Source: Cyclonatronum proteinivorum (GTDB lineage Bacteria; Bacteroidota; Rhodothermia; Balneolales; Cyclonatronaceae). From it: a stretch of DNA of 64,000 nucleotides. The notes beneath the pieces are model-generated. The model saw only the letters and a list, made by a program, of their open reading frames with translations. It was not told where the DNA came from and made no database searches. Position numbers and translations under genes: made by a program. The stretch spans positions 2,314,501 to 2,378,500 of the forward strand of contig NZ_CP027806.1 in NCBI RefSeq assembly GCF_003353065.1. Direction: 5' to 3'. Positions 9,159-17,911 of the stretch are shown one piece after another. Position 1 is the first letter of the stretch. Each line of letters begins with the position of its first letter.

Positions 9159-9611
9159 CTAATCCCAAATATACCTGTGGTCATATTCAACATTGTATTT
9201 CTTCAGAATTTTCAGGTATTCTTCTTTGAAGGACCTCTTCTTATGATGCTCTTCCTGATTTAAAATATATTTTGATATAACATCTACCTGCTGCGGATTG
9301 ACAGAAAATGCACCATATCCACTTTGCCATGCAAATGATTGACTTGAAACCCCTTTAGTTTTTACCCATTTCGATGAGTTTGCTTTGAGAGCTTGGATTA
9401 GCTTAGACAAAGATAGCTGTTTAGACATCCGGCACAGAATATGAACATGATCATTTGTTCCGCCAATTTTTATTGGAATACAGCCATTTTCCTTGCAAAT
9501 ACCGCCCAAATAAGAATGAAGCTCTTCCCGAATATCATCGGAAATCATTGGGGCTCTGTTCTTTGTGCTAAATACAATGTGAGCATAAAATAAAATCAGC
9601 GATTGACCCAT
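9159..9611 (-). CDS. IS200/IS605-type Y1 transposase, RAYT-like
   Basis: A 150-residue HUH single-strand transposase. Key features are the N-terminal HIVFSTKNR, the HUH motif DHVHIL near residue 55, and the C-terminal helix YILNQEEHH with the candidate nucleophilic tyrosine. The size is right for TnpA of IS200, which cuts and joins single-stranded hairpin ends. No TnpB partner is present. Instead the gene sits alone inside five copies of a palindromic repeat, the arrangement of REP-associated tyrosine transposases, which are usually single-copy domesticated genes. The gene is more AT-rich than its neighbours, which may reflect transfer. An IS200 element of the ordinary kind is the alternative. 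Confidence 0.88.
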   Translation of the reverse strand: MGQSLILFYAHIVFSTKNRAPMISDDIREELHSYLGGICKENGCIPIKIGGTNDHVHILCRMSKQLSLSKLIQALKANSSKWVKTKGVSSQSFAWQSGYGAFSVNPQQVDVISKYILNQEEHHKKRSFKEEYLKILKKYNVEYDHRYIWD

Positions 9612-9695
9612 AGCGGTAGTTGTTTGGAATAATTGATTATAAATTTACTAATACCAAAATAAAGAAACATAATATAGCTTTTTATACAAATTGTT

Positions 9696-9857
9696 AAACC
9701 CTAAAGGGGCGGCATATCTCGAATGTTGAAAATCAGCACGGTGGTATGTTCGGGCATCTCAGATATGTCGCCCTTCAGGGCTTGATTTTGTTGTGGCACG
9801 CAGACACAGGGTTGGCACCCTGTGCTATGGTATGTCGCCCCTTTGGGGCTTTTTTTA
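9696..9857. repeat. REP-like palindromic repeat, copy 3 (lacks left arm)
   Basis: Centre and right arm only: CCCTAAAGGGGCGGCATATC pairs with GAGATATGTCGCCCTTCAGG, then CACAGGGTTGGCACCCTGTG and GCCCCTTTGGGGC with a T-run. It lies just upstream of the transposase gene, so copies flank it on both sides. Confidence 0.8.
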
Positions 9858-9935
9858 ATTAAACTTCCCGAATATGATAAAAAATCAATAAACAAACCAA
9901 ATATGTTTGTCATAGAATAAGCCCGATTCTTAAAA

Positions 9936-10170
9936 TCCGACACCCCTGAAAGGGCGACATACCAAAGCCCGGGGTGCCAACCCCGGGTCAGGATCGACCA
10001 ATAATATTGAGTCCTGAAAGGGCGGCATAACTCGGATGTTAAAAATCGACGAGGTTGTATCTTCCGGCATTTGAGATATGTCGCCCTTTCAGGGCTTTAT
10101 TTTGTTGTGATATGCCTACACAGGGTTGTCACCCTGTGCTATGATATGCCGCCCCGTTGGGGCTTTTTTT
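9936..10170. repeat. REP-like palindromic repeat, copy 4 (full length)
   Basis: Full architecture as copy 1, in the same orientation. Its right end and the following spacer are identical to those of copy 1 over 127 bases (10117-10243 against 8835-8961), so the two share a recent origin. Confidence 0.85.
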
Positions 10171-10255
10171 TATTCAGTAAGTCGCGCGTGATCAAGAAAA
10201 AGTGGTATTAAAAGCAGATAAAACTCGTGGTAAGTTAAAATCTAGAATTTCATAA

Positions 10256-10425
10256 CCTGACAGCCCTGAAAGGGCGACATACCAAAGCCCGGGGTGCTAA
10301 CCCTGGGTTAGTTAGGACCGACCAATAATATTGAGCCCTGAAGGGGCGGCATATCTCTGATGTTTAGAAACAGCACAAAGCATTGTTTCTATATCTGAAG
10401 TATGTCGCCGCGTGAGCGCTTTTTT
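10256..10425. repeat. REP-like palindromic repeat, copy 5 (degenerate right end)
   Basis: Left arm and centre are recognisable (CCCTGAAAGGGCGACATACC, CCCGGGGTGCTAACCC, GCCCTGAAGGGGCGGCATAT). The right side is decayed: GTATGTCGCCGCGTGAGCGC then a T-run. It marks the outer limit of the array. Confidence 0.75.
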
Positions 10426-10465
10426 GTTGGTTGATAGTTTGGAGAAGGTATGCAGCCCCAGCATC

Positions 10466-10550
10466 AAAAAGCAAGGCGCCCTGAGACCGATTTGGGATGC
10501 CGGAAACCAGTACCGCAGACCGTGATGCTCTCGGTGTTTCCCCCAAAAAC
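10466..10550 (+). repeat. Dispersed short repeat family X, copy A
   Basis: Starts with AAAAAGCAAGGCGCC, then GATTTGGGATGCC, and ends TGATGCTCTCGG then CCCCCAAAAA. Related copies lie at 26036-26122, 43751-43834 and, in part, 13838-13870 on the other strand. Function unknown. Confidence 0.65.
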
Positions 10551-10611
10551 AATACAGCCTGAATTACCAGGCAGGCCGGGCTCAGGCTGATGATTTACTT
10601 GCTAAAACCAC

Positions 10612-11943
10612 TCAATTTGGGGTTTTTACCATGTTTTCGGCTTCGGGGAGGCTGTAGGCGGTGAGGGTGCCGGCCAGCATGATGAGGGCGAAGAAGCCGA
10701 TGAGCCAGGGGGTGCCGAAGAGGTCGGCGATGAAGCCGAGGACAGCCGAGCTGAGGGTGATGAGGCCGATCAGGGTGTTGCTGACGGCGACGTAAAGCGG
10801 CCGCTCTTTGGCGGGCGCGGCATCAACGAGGTAGGTTTTGCGGCCCAGGCGGGTGCCGGCCTGCGCGAGGCCGCCGATGAAGAAGACCAGCGAGAATGCC
10901 CACGGATTTTGCCAGCTTTCGGGCAGCATCAGAAAAGTGAGGGCGAGCGCGCAGCCTGCGATGCCGACGACGCCACCGGCAGCCATCACGAGACGGCTCG
11001 AGCGGTCGGCGAAGCGGCCCCAGATGTAGCTGCTCAGCACCATCGCGAGGCTGCTCGTGATGACAAAAATCCCCAAACTGCTCACGGCTGTGCCGGTGAC
11101 TTCCCGGGCGAGCAGGGCGTAAAACGGGATGACAAGCATCACGCTGAGCAGGAGTCCGCGTGCGATGACAAGCCGGGCGAACATGGGCTGCTCTTTCAAA
11201 ACCTGCCAGCCGGCGCGGGCTTCCTGCAGGGCGTGACGGGCGCCATCGGTCGCGCCTTTTTCTTCGCGCATGAAGGCGAACAGCAGGGCCGCGGTCAGCC
11301 ACAAACCTGCTGCGATGAGCAGCAGCCACACGTAGAGTCCGATGCTTTCCCCTTCTCCAACAAAACGGTGCAGCACAAATCCCGCGCCCAGGGAGAGTGC
11401 GCCGCCTGCCGTTGCGCGAATCGAGAGCAGAGTGCCGCGCTTGCCTTTGGGGATGGTTTTCGCCATCACATCCTTGAAGCTGACGGAGCCGACGCCGCTT
11501 CCTACGCTGAAAATGAGCAGCAGCGTTAGCACGGCTATGCCGCCGTAGAGGCCGTCAAGCAACAAGGCTGATGCCGCCATGAGTAGCAGGGCGATACCCT
11601 GCACCGTGCCCGCACCGACCCAGAACCATTTCCGCAGGGCGAACTGACGGATTTGTCCGGATACCGCAAGCTGCGGAATGAGCGATCCGCCTTTGTACAG
11701 GGGCACCAGAAAACCGCTCAGGCTCGGCGGTGCGCCCATCGCGCCGAGCAGCCAGGGCAGCACAAGCGAAGGACTCGCAATTTGCTCCGCCAGCTTGGTC
11801 GAGGCGCCGTTGAGGGCGTTGAGCATGAAATTACCCGGTACTTCCTTACAAGCGCTTTCAGGTATCGCCTCGCAGGTACGCTGATCATCTTCCGTGAGGA
11901 TTTCATACACGCGCTCTACCCGCTCATTTCGATGAATACTCAT
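10612..11943 (-). CDS. MFS family transporter
   Basis: 443 residues with about ten to twelve hydrophobic helices and a 45-residue hydrophilic N-terminus (MSIHRNERVERVYEIL). The central cytoplasmic loop (REEKGATDGARHALQEARAG) splits the helices into two halves as in the major facilitator superfamily. GRFADRSSR resembles the family's loop 2/8 motif. The substrate cannot be read from sequence. The gene lies upstream of the REP array and downstream of adenine deaminase on the same strand with a 60-base gap, so both may be co-transcribed. A purine-related substrate is possible but only by context. Confidence 0.85.
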   Translation of the reverse strand: MSIHRNERVERVYEILTEDDQRTCEAIPESACKEVPGNFMLNALNGASTKLAEQIASPSLVLPWLLGAMGAPPSLSGFLVPLYKGGSLIPQLAVSGQIRQFALRKWFWVGAGTVQGIALLLMAASALLLDGLYGGIAVLTLLLIFSVGSGVGSVSFKDVMAKTIPKGKRGTLLSIRATAGGALSLGAGFVLHRFVGEGESIGLYVWLLLIAAGLWLTAALLFAFMREEKGATDGARHALQEARAGWQVLKEQPMFARLVIARGLLLSVMLVIPFYALLAREVTGTAVSSLGIFVITSSLAMVLSSYIWGRFADRSSRLVMAAGGVVGIAGCALALTFLMLPESWQNPWAFSLVFFIGGLAQAGTRLGRKTYLVDAAPAKERPLYVAVSNTLIGLITLSSAVLGFIADLFGTPWLIGFFALIMLAGTLTAYSLPEAENMVKTPN

Positions 11944-12003
11944 AAATTTAGTTGAATCAAATGGTTACAATTGCTGTCAGGCAAAATTATCAAAGCTAAA
12001 AAA

Positions 12004-13620
12004 TTACCAATCCACAAAGGTGAAACTATCCCCGTCGAACAGGCCCTTGTCGCTGAGTTTGAGGGAGGGAATTACGAGCAGCGCCATGAAGGAAATCAGC
12101 ATGTAGGGTGCTTTGAGGGTGCTGCCCATGTCGCGTGCGATGCGGGTGAGGCGCTCGTAGGCTTCGCCCACATCTTCGCCCGGCGCGTTGGTCATGATGC
12201 CCGCGACCGGCAGCGGCAACAGGTCTTCCTGTTCCCCGTGAACCGCCGCGATGCCGCCTTTGGCTTCCATCACGAGATTGACGACCCGCGCGAGATCTTC
12301 GTCGGAAGTGCCCACTGCGATGATGTTGTGACAATCATGCCCGACCGATGAGGCAATCGCCCCGTTTTTGATCCCGAAATTTTGAATAAACGCGACTGCC
12401 GGTTTCGCTTTTTGGTAGCGGTTGACCACCGTCATTTTCAGAATATCATTTTTCAGATCGGGCTGCACGAGATTCCCGAGTTTTGGCAGCACCCGCATTT
12501 CTTTCCGGGTGATGAGCTCGCCGTCGATGGCCTGAATGACCGGGAACAAGCTTCCTGCGCTTTCCTTCTCGAAATCTTCGGGCTTCACGGTATAGCTCAC
12601 GAAATTATTCAGGAGTCCGGCCTGCACCTTCGGAAACAGCACCTGCCCGTCCGCGAAAACCGGCTCGCCCTGAATCCAGGTTTCGGTCACCTTGAATATT
12701 TCAAGATTGTTGGTGATGATGAAATCGGCGGGATCGCCCGGCTGCAGCAGTCCCACAGGCAGCCCGTAATGCTGAACCGGCGCGACACAGGCCGCGTGCA
12801 GCACATCAAACAGCGGATATCCCAGAGCGACCGCCCGCGCCACCAGCGCGTTGATATGCCCCAGAACGAGGTCATCCGGGTGTTTGTCGTCGGAGCAGAA
12901 CATCAGCATTTCGGGATGGGTCTCAAACAGGCTGATGAGCGCGTCGAAGTTTTTGGCCGCGCTCCCCTCCCTGATTAGGATTTTCATGCCCGCCGCAATT
13001 TTATCAAGGGCTTCCTCCCTGGTAAAGCACTCGTGATCGGTGCTCATGCCCGCTGCGGCATAGCTGCGCGCCTGATCGCCCCTGAGACCCGGCGCGTGCC
13101 CGTCAACCGGTTTGCCCAGCTCCCGGGCGGCCTCAATCTTGGCCATGACTTCCGGGTCCTTGCAGAGCACACCGGGCCAGTTCATCATTTCCGCAAGGTA
13201 GTAGATGTCAGGCTGCGCGAGCAGTTCCCGAACGGCAGCGGTATCGAGCACGGCGCCCGCAGTTTCAAAACCGGTCGCAGGCACGCAGGATGGCGCGCCG
13301 AAGCAAAATTTCAGGGGCACGGTTTTGCCGTCATCAATCATAAACTGCACGCCCGCCATGCCGCACACGTTCGCAATTTCGTGCGGGTCAGAGACCGTCG
13401 CCACTGTACCGTGCGTCACCGCGAGCCGCGCGAAAGCGGAAGGCACCAGCATGGAGCTTTCAATATGGATGTGTGCGTCCACAAATCCAGGCATGATAAA
13501 CCGCTGCGGCGCAATATCCTGCGGTATGATCTCAACAATTTTTCCACCCTCTGCGTGAATGGTGCCGGGGTACATCCGCTGGTTCACGACATCAACAATC
13601 TGCCCTGAAATTTTATGCAT
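12004..13620 (-). CDS. ade: Adenine deaminase
   Basis: 538 residues, the normal length of the Ade family (adenine to hypoxanthine plus ammonia; purine salvage, cytoplasmic). The amidohydrolase metal motif is PGFVDAHIHIESS near residue 45. Further family segments are GTVATVSDPHEIANVCG, PVDGHAPGL, STDHECFT and MFCSDDKHPDD, which supply His and Asp ligands. The C-terminal half carries the Ade-specific SVGHDCHNI and GGIAAVHG region. The ATG at 13620 is followed at once by the expected first strand (ISGQIVDVVNQR). A 420-base gap lies upstream. Confidence 0.95.
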   Translation of the reverse strand: MHKISGQIVDVVNQRMYPGTIHAEGGKIVEIIPQDIAPQRFIMPGFVDAHIHIESSMLVPSAFARLAVTHGTVATVSDPHEIANVCGMAGVQFMIDDGKTVPLKFCFGAPSCVPATGFETAGAVLDTAAVRELLAQPDIYYLAEMMNWPGVLCKDPEVMAKIEAARELGKPVDGHAPGLRGDQARSYAAAGMSTDHECFTREEALDKIAAGMKILIREGSAAKNFDALISLFETHPEMLMFCSDDKHPDDLVLGHINALVARAVALGYPLFDVLHAACVAPVQHYGLPVGLLQPGDPADFIITNNLEIFKVTETWIQGEPVFADGQVLFPKVQAGLLNNFVSYTVKPEDFEKESAGSLFPVIQAIDGELITRKEMRVLPKLGNLVQPDLKNDILKMTVVNRYQKAKPAVAFIQNFGIKNGAIASSVGHDCHNIIAVGTSDEDLARVVNLVMEAKGGIAAVHGEQEDLLPLPVAGIMTNAPGEDVGEAYERLTRIARDMGSTLKAPYMLISFMALLVIPSLKLSDKGLFDGDSFTFVDW

Positions 13621-14039
13621 AAAAATGCCCTGTTAAACGATCCTTAAAGTTTTGGATGTGAAGATAGCGAATGCCGTCCGATTTACATGATACTTTGCCA
13701 TTTTCCCGCTCCCACAAAAAGCCGCGGAACCAAGCCGGATAAAGTCAGTTTATCAACAAGTCGTTTCCTTATTGGAAAAGCATTTAATTCCGGCTTTTTC
13801 TCCCTGAGACCGGCTGCCGGTTTATTCCGCTTTTTTGTTTTTTTGGGGGAAAATTCCGTGAACATCACGGTCTTTCGTGATAATTCTGAGTTTGTAAACC
13901 TAAGATAAACCCCTTGCTTTTTGACGGTTACGCGCCCATATTAAATGCTGAAGTAAGTCCCTAAACCGGAGCTGTACATAATCCGGCTTTTTCTCACGGC
14001 CGCTTTCCTGAAACCAGAACTTTCCTTGCAGCTTACTAT
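13621..14039. other. Intergenic region between ade and the outer-membrane protein gene
   Basis: Divergent-promoter gap of 419 bases. It holds a partial inverted copy of dispersed repeat family X (13838-13870) and, at 13935-13946, the string GCCCATATTAAA, which also occurs 44 bases upstream of ettA. Short reading frames here overlap the repeat and look non-coding. Confidence 0.5.
13838..13870 (-). repeat. Dispersed short repeat family X, partial copy D
   Basis: Read on the minus strand, CCGTGATGTTCACGGAATTT followed by CCCCC and A-runs matches the 3' part of copy C (TGATGTTCACGAAGTTTTCC). The rest of the repeat is not clear. Confidence 0.45.
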
Positions 14040-14783
14040 ATGAAACTTCCCGAAATTTTTATGCTCACTTTTTTAGTCCTCGCGGCATTACTTCCGGAAA
14101 GCGCACAAGCACAGTCATCCTACGATAATAATCAAACGCTGCCGGGACTCGTGCAGGACCGCTACTTCATAGCCGGCGCAGCATTCGGACAGCAAACAGG
14201 CGAGGTCAGGTTTACCAATTTCATGGTGCTGCATAATCAGCTGTCGTATGGTTTGAATCGGCATGTGCAGCTGACAGGCAACTACACCTTGTTTTCAGCT
14301 TTACCCCGTTTTTTTAGGGATGAGCCGTACGAAAATCCGATCAGCCTTGGGGCGCAGCTTTCGGTGCCCGGTTTGCCGGACTGGATTCATTTATCCCTTT
14401 CACCGGAACTGACCTTTCTGACAGGAAGAAGCCCCAACCTCGACGGCTTTTCAGACCGGAGCAGTTTCAGCCTTACGGGTAAGATGACCGTGGGCAATTA
14501 CCGCCATCACGTTACACTGGGTTATTCGTCATTCTGGCGATCAGCAGAAACCGACATTCAGGACATACGAACGTATATTCTGCTGGCTGCCAGCACCCGG
14601 ATAGCCCGGAATGTACACCTCATCGGCGAATCCCGTTTTTTTCCTGACAACAACAATGAAGGCATCTACCTGCTTGGTTTCCGCTACCTGTTATACGGCC
14701 CCTTCAGCTTTACCCACGGCCTCGCCTGGGATGACCCAAGCACGGATCTTATTCCTTTTTTTGGCCTGCATTTTAAGTTTTGA
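14040..14783 (+). CDS. Predicted outer-membrane beta-barrel protein
   Basis: 247 residues with a Sec signal peptide (IFMLTFLVLAALLPESAQA then QSS). The mature part has alternating polar and hydrophobic strands and ends in an aromatic residue (GLHFKF), as outer-membrane barrels do. No family motif is recognised. It stands alone: a divergent gap of 419 bases lies upstream, and 245 bases separate it from the next gene. Role unknown; a small porin-like or structural barrel is plausible. Confidence 0.7.
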   Translation: MKLPEIFMLTFLVLAALLPESAQAQSSYDNNQTLPGLVQDRYFIAGAAFGQQTGEVRFTNFMVLHNQLSYGLNRHVQLTGNYTLFSALPRFFRDEPYENPISLGAQLSVPGLPDWIHLSLSPELTFLTGRSPNLDGFSDRSSFSLTGKMTVGNYRHHVTLGYSSFWRSAETDIQDIRTYILLAASTRIARNVHLIGESRFFPDNNNEGIYLLGFRYLLYGPFSFTHGLAWDDPSTDLIPFFGLHFKF

Positions 14784-15028
14784 TGTAGGGGGTAATCAAA
14801 AAACAACTCCGCACATCCTATGATCTTACTTTGAAACATAAAATCGCTAACCGGTTAGAAATCAGCTTCAAACGTCTTTTATCAATTACGGGTTAAACAG
14901 GTATCTTGACCGCAAGAATCCGCAAGGCTTTGATAATCACCGGCTTTGCAGCTTTTGCTTACGGCAGTCTTTTTTTGGATTTTATAGGGGATGACAACCT
15001 GCCCGAACCTAAAATCTATGTTAGCGTT

Positions 15029-16423
15029 ATGATCAAGCAATTCTACTCAGGCTGGACATCTTCCATCCTGCTTTTTTTCTTTTTCCTGACTTCCCCCTCT
15101 CTCCTTTTCGCACAGGCCAACGGCGAAACCCTTGTTTTGCAGGATGTGGCTGTGCTGACCATGGCCACCGATCAGATTGAAGAAGGTCGGACCCTCATTA
15201 TCCGCGACGGTTTTATTGAGTGGATGGGACCGGCTGATTCAGCTGAAATACCGGAAGAGGCCACCATCATTGAGGGACCGCTTTTTGTGATGCCCGGTTT
15301 GGCTGAAATGCACGCGCATATTCCGCCGCGCATGCGTGGCCGGCAGCACATGGAGGACACGCTGGTGCTGTACCTCGCCAACGGCATTACGACCATTCGT
15401 GGGATGCTGGGTGAAGAAGCGCACCTCGAGCTACGCGAAAAAGCGGCCCATCATGAAATTGTGAGTCCGCGCATTTTTACATCTGGCCCGTCTTTCAATG
15501 GTAATTCCGTGACCTCGGAAGAACAAGGGCGCGAAATGGTGCGTCAGCAGCACGCCGCCGGATACGACCTCCTCAAATTTCACCCCGGTCTGAATGTGGC
15601 CTTTTTTGACGCGGTAACGGAGGAAGCAAACGCCCTCGGAATCGAATTCAGCGGACATATTTCCCATGCCGTAGGCCTTGAGCGAAGTCTCGCCGCGGGC
15701 AAAGGCTCCATTGATCACCTCGACCGCTACATGGAGTTTCTGGCCGGAAACCCTGCCGACCGCGAAGATCCGCCCATCATTTATTTCGGCTACGACCTCG
15801 CTTTTGATGCAGACCCATCCCGCATGCAGGAAGCCGCCCTCATCACCCGCGATGCCGGTGTTTGGAACGTGCCGACCAACACCCTGCTTGAAAACGTGTT
15901 CAATCCGGAGCTCACTCCCGAAATCATGATGCAGTGGCCGGGCATGGCGTTCATCTCAAAGCCAACCGCTGAAAACTGGGCCAACTTTGTGCGTCAGACC
16001 CGCGCGAGTGAGGTGTATGATGAAGAACAGGCGCGTCAGTTTTTAAACCTCCGGCTACAGCTCACCCGCACGCTGCATCTTGAAGGCGCCGGACTCTTGC
16101 TTGGTGCGGATGCCCCGCAAATCTTCAACCCGCCGGGATTCTCCGTTCACCGCGAGCTTGGCCTTTTGGCGCAAGCAGGCCTCTCCCCTTTTGAAGCCCT
16201 CGAAACCGGGACCGTAAACGTAGCAGAATATCTTGGTGAAAGCGAAATAGCCGGTCGCATTGCGCCCGGTTTTCGGGCCGATCTCGTGCTGCTTCGCGCC
16301 AATCCGCTGCAAACCTTTCCCTTCGGCGATCAGATTGAAGCCGTAATCCGTGAAGGCCATCACTTCAGCCGGGAAACGCTTGATGAGCTGCTCGAAGGCA
16401 TTCGCGAGCGGGCGGGGAATTAA
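15029..16423 (+). CDS. Exported amidohydrolase, imidazolonepropionase-like
   Basis: 464 residues from the ATG at 15029, which begins a clean signal peptide (SILLFFFFLTSPSLLFAQA). A TTG at 14906 is in frame but would bury the signal. The amidohydrolase fold motifs are PGLAEMHAHIP (HxH metal pair), a lysine in LLKFHPG, FSGHISHA (His), IDHLDRY and LLLGADAPQ (final Asp). It ends with the typical GFRADLVLLRANPL. The family hydrolyses C-N bonds in rings or dipeptides; many exported members are prolidase-like. Substrate unknown. Likely periplasmic. Confidence 0.85.
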   Translation: MIKQFYSGWTSSILLFFFFLTSPSLLFAQANGETLVLQDVAVLTMATDQIEEGRTLIIRDGFIEWMGPADSAEIPEEATIIEGPLFVMPGLAEMHAHIPPRMRGRQHMEDTLVLYLANGITTIRGMLGEEAHLELREKAAHHEIVSPRIFTSGPSFNGNSVTSEEQGREMVRQQHAAGYDLLKFHPGLNVAFFDAVTEEANALGIEFSGHISHAVGLERSLAAGKGSIDHLDRYMEFLAGNPADREDPPIIYFGYDLAFDADPSRMQEAALITRDAGVWNVPTNTLLENVFNPELTPEIMMQWPGMAFISKPTAENWANFVRQTRASEVYDEEQARQFLNLRLQLTRTLHLEGAGLLLGADAPQIFNPPGFSVHRELGLLAQAGLSPFEALETGTVNVAEYLGESEIAGRIAPGFRADLVLLRANPLQTFPFGDQIEAVIREGHHFSRETLDELLEGIRERAGN

Positions 16424-16461
16424 ACCGGTAACCTTTAATCTTACAGCGTCTCACTTTTTAA

Positions 16462-17136
16462 ATGACAGACGAAAACGTACAATCAACCCAAATCTCCTTC
16501 TCTTTCCGCAAACTTCCCGACCCGGAAATGCAGCAGCGCGCATCAGATTTCTACGAGCTGATGAGCCGCCGTCGCACGGTGCGGGATTTCGCGCCTGAGC
16601 CGATCCCGGAGGGTGTGCTTGAGCTGGCCATCCGAACTGCGGGAACAGCTCCGTCAGGCGCAAACAAACAGCCCTGGCATTTTTGTGTCGTTCAGGATGC
16701 AGAAGTACGCACAAAGCTTCGAACTGCAGTAGAGGCGGAAGAGAAGGAAAATTATGAGCGGCGTTTTTCGGGTGAAATGAAGGAAGACCTTGCGAGCCTT
16801 GAAACCAATTTTTCAAAACCGTATCTCACGAACGCCCCCGGACTGATTGTCGTGTTCAAGGAAAACTTCAGGCTTAAGGACGGCATCCGCCGCAAAAACT
16901 ACTACGTGAATGAGTCGGTTGGCATCGCCTGCGGGATGCTGATTGCCGCGCTGCACAACGCGGGGCTCATGACCGTAACGCACACCCCAAACCCCATGAA
17001 ATTTCTCAACGACATGCTCAACCGGCCCGCTAACGAGACCCCGGTCATGGTTCTTCCCGTAGGGTTCCCGGCTGCAACTTGTACGGTGCCCGACATCAAG
17101 CGGAAGGGGGTACAAGAAATTTTGAGTTATATTTAA
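16462..17136 (+). CDS. Nitroreductase-family flavoprotein resembling bacterial iodotyrosine deiodinase
   Basis: 224 residues. FMN-site motifs are SRRRTVRDF, TAPSGANKQPWHF and NYYVNESVGIACGMLIAALH, followed by LMTVTHTPNPMKFLND and VLPVGFPA. From memory these match the Haliscomenobacter iodotyrosine deiodinase rather than generic nitroreductases. The three residues that grip the substrate zwitterion in that enzyme appear conserved: Glu and Tyr in EEKENYERR and Lys in SKPYL. The expected activity is reductive dehalogenation of halotyrosines, with FMN, in the cytoplasm; the true substrate is not known. It lies 38 bases downstream of the amidohydrolase and just upstream of an SDR gene. Confidence 0.82.
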   Translation: MTDENVQSTQISFSFRKLPDPEMQQRASDFYELMSRRRTVRDFAPEPIPEGVLELAIRTAGTAPSGANKQPWHFCVVQDAEVRTKLRTAVEAEEKENYERRFSGEMKEDLASLETNFSKPYLTNAPGLIVVFKENFRLKDGIRRKNYYVNESVGIACGMLIAALHNAGLMTVTHTPNPMKFLNDMLNRPANETPVMVLPVGFPAATCTVPDIKRKGVQEILSYI

Positions 17137-17221
17137 AGTGCGACCATATGTAAAAGACGCTTTCCAAAGCTCACTGAAAAAAACCAAAATTCAACGTAAT
17201 CATCTAACAAACGGATTCATC

Positions 17222-17911
17222 ATGGCAAAAAAAGCACTTCTAATTGGCGCAACCGGCCTGATCGGCTCTCATTTACTCTCTTACTTACTCGACGCTGAAC
17301 AATATGACACCGTTGCCGTTGTCGGGCGTCGTAGTACCGGCGTAAAACATCCCAAACTTGTGGAACATATTTGTGACTTTGCGTCCATGAATCGTCACCC
17401 GGAAATTTTCGCCTGCGATGACTTCTACAACTGTATGGGCACAACTATCAAAAAAGCCGGTTCAAAAGACGCTTTTCGGGAAGTAGATTATACCTACCCG
17501 CTCGCAGCTGCCAATCTTGCACTCGCAGGCGGCGCAAAATCATGCTGGCTCGTCAGCTCAATTGGTGCCGATATAACTTCATCCATCTTTTACCTGAAAA
17601 CCAAAGGCGAGGTAGAAAAGGCCTTTGCGGAAGCAGGTTTCGACCGCACCATCATTTTTCGTCCCGCTGGTCTCTTAGGCAAGCGGAATGAGTTTCGACT
17701 CAAGGAAACCGTAGGCATTGGCTTCATGAAGCTCATTTCGCCCCTGCTCGTTGGCGGGCTCAAAAAGAACCGGCCCATCGAAGCACAGCATGTCGCCTAC
17801 GTAATGGCCCATCAGCCGGTCAATCACGTGAAAGGCAGCCGGGTTTTCGAAAGCCACGAAATCCAGCAAATCTACGACAGCATGATGATGGGCTGCCGGT
17901 ATATGGAGTAA
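17222..17911 (+). CDS. Atypical SDR / NAD(P)-binding protein (HTATIP2/YbjT-like)
   Basis: 229 residues from ATG 17222. The Rossmann motif is LLIGATGLIGSHLL (GxxGxxG), followed by VVGRR. Then come DFYNCMGTTIKKAGSK and LVSSIGADITSS, with YLKTK giving a YxxxK pair, and IIFRPAGLLG. This is the atypical SDR pattern of HTATIP2-like oxidoreductases. A TTG or GTG further upstream (17138) would add a basic leader that the family lacks. Reaction unknown. Its stop codon abuts the stop of the convergent barrel gene with no gap. Confidence 0.82.
   Translation: MAKKALLIGATGLIGSHLLSYLLDAEQYDTVAVVGRRSTGVKHPKLVEHICDFASMNRHPEIFACDDFYNCMGTTIKKAGSKDAFREVDYTYPLAAANLALAGGAKSCWLVSSIGADITSSIFYLKTKGEVEKAFAEAGFDRTIIFRPAGLLGKRNEFRLKETVGIGFMKLISPLLVGGLKKNRPIEAQHVAYVMAHQPVNHVKGSRVFESHEIQQIYDSMMMGCRYME

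Noticed and set aside
8968-9943. Small reading frames within the REP-like units (8968-9168 and 9701-9943, minus strand)
   Set aside because: They are the repeat units read through in one frame; composition follows the palindromes, not a protein.
8654-10425. CRISPR array
   Set aside because: Repeats are long (about 160-240 bases), unequal, highly palindromic and without regular short spacers; there are no cas genes.
12382-13608. Long plus-strand frames opposite ade
   Set aside because: Antisense shadows of adenine deaminase.
13683-13908. Short overlapping frames in the ade upstream gap
   Set aside because: They run over repeat copy D and low-complexity stretches; no start-site support or family motif.
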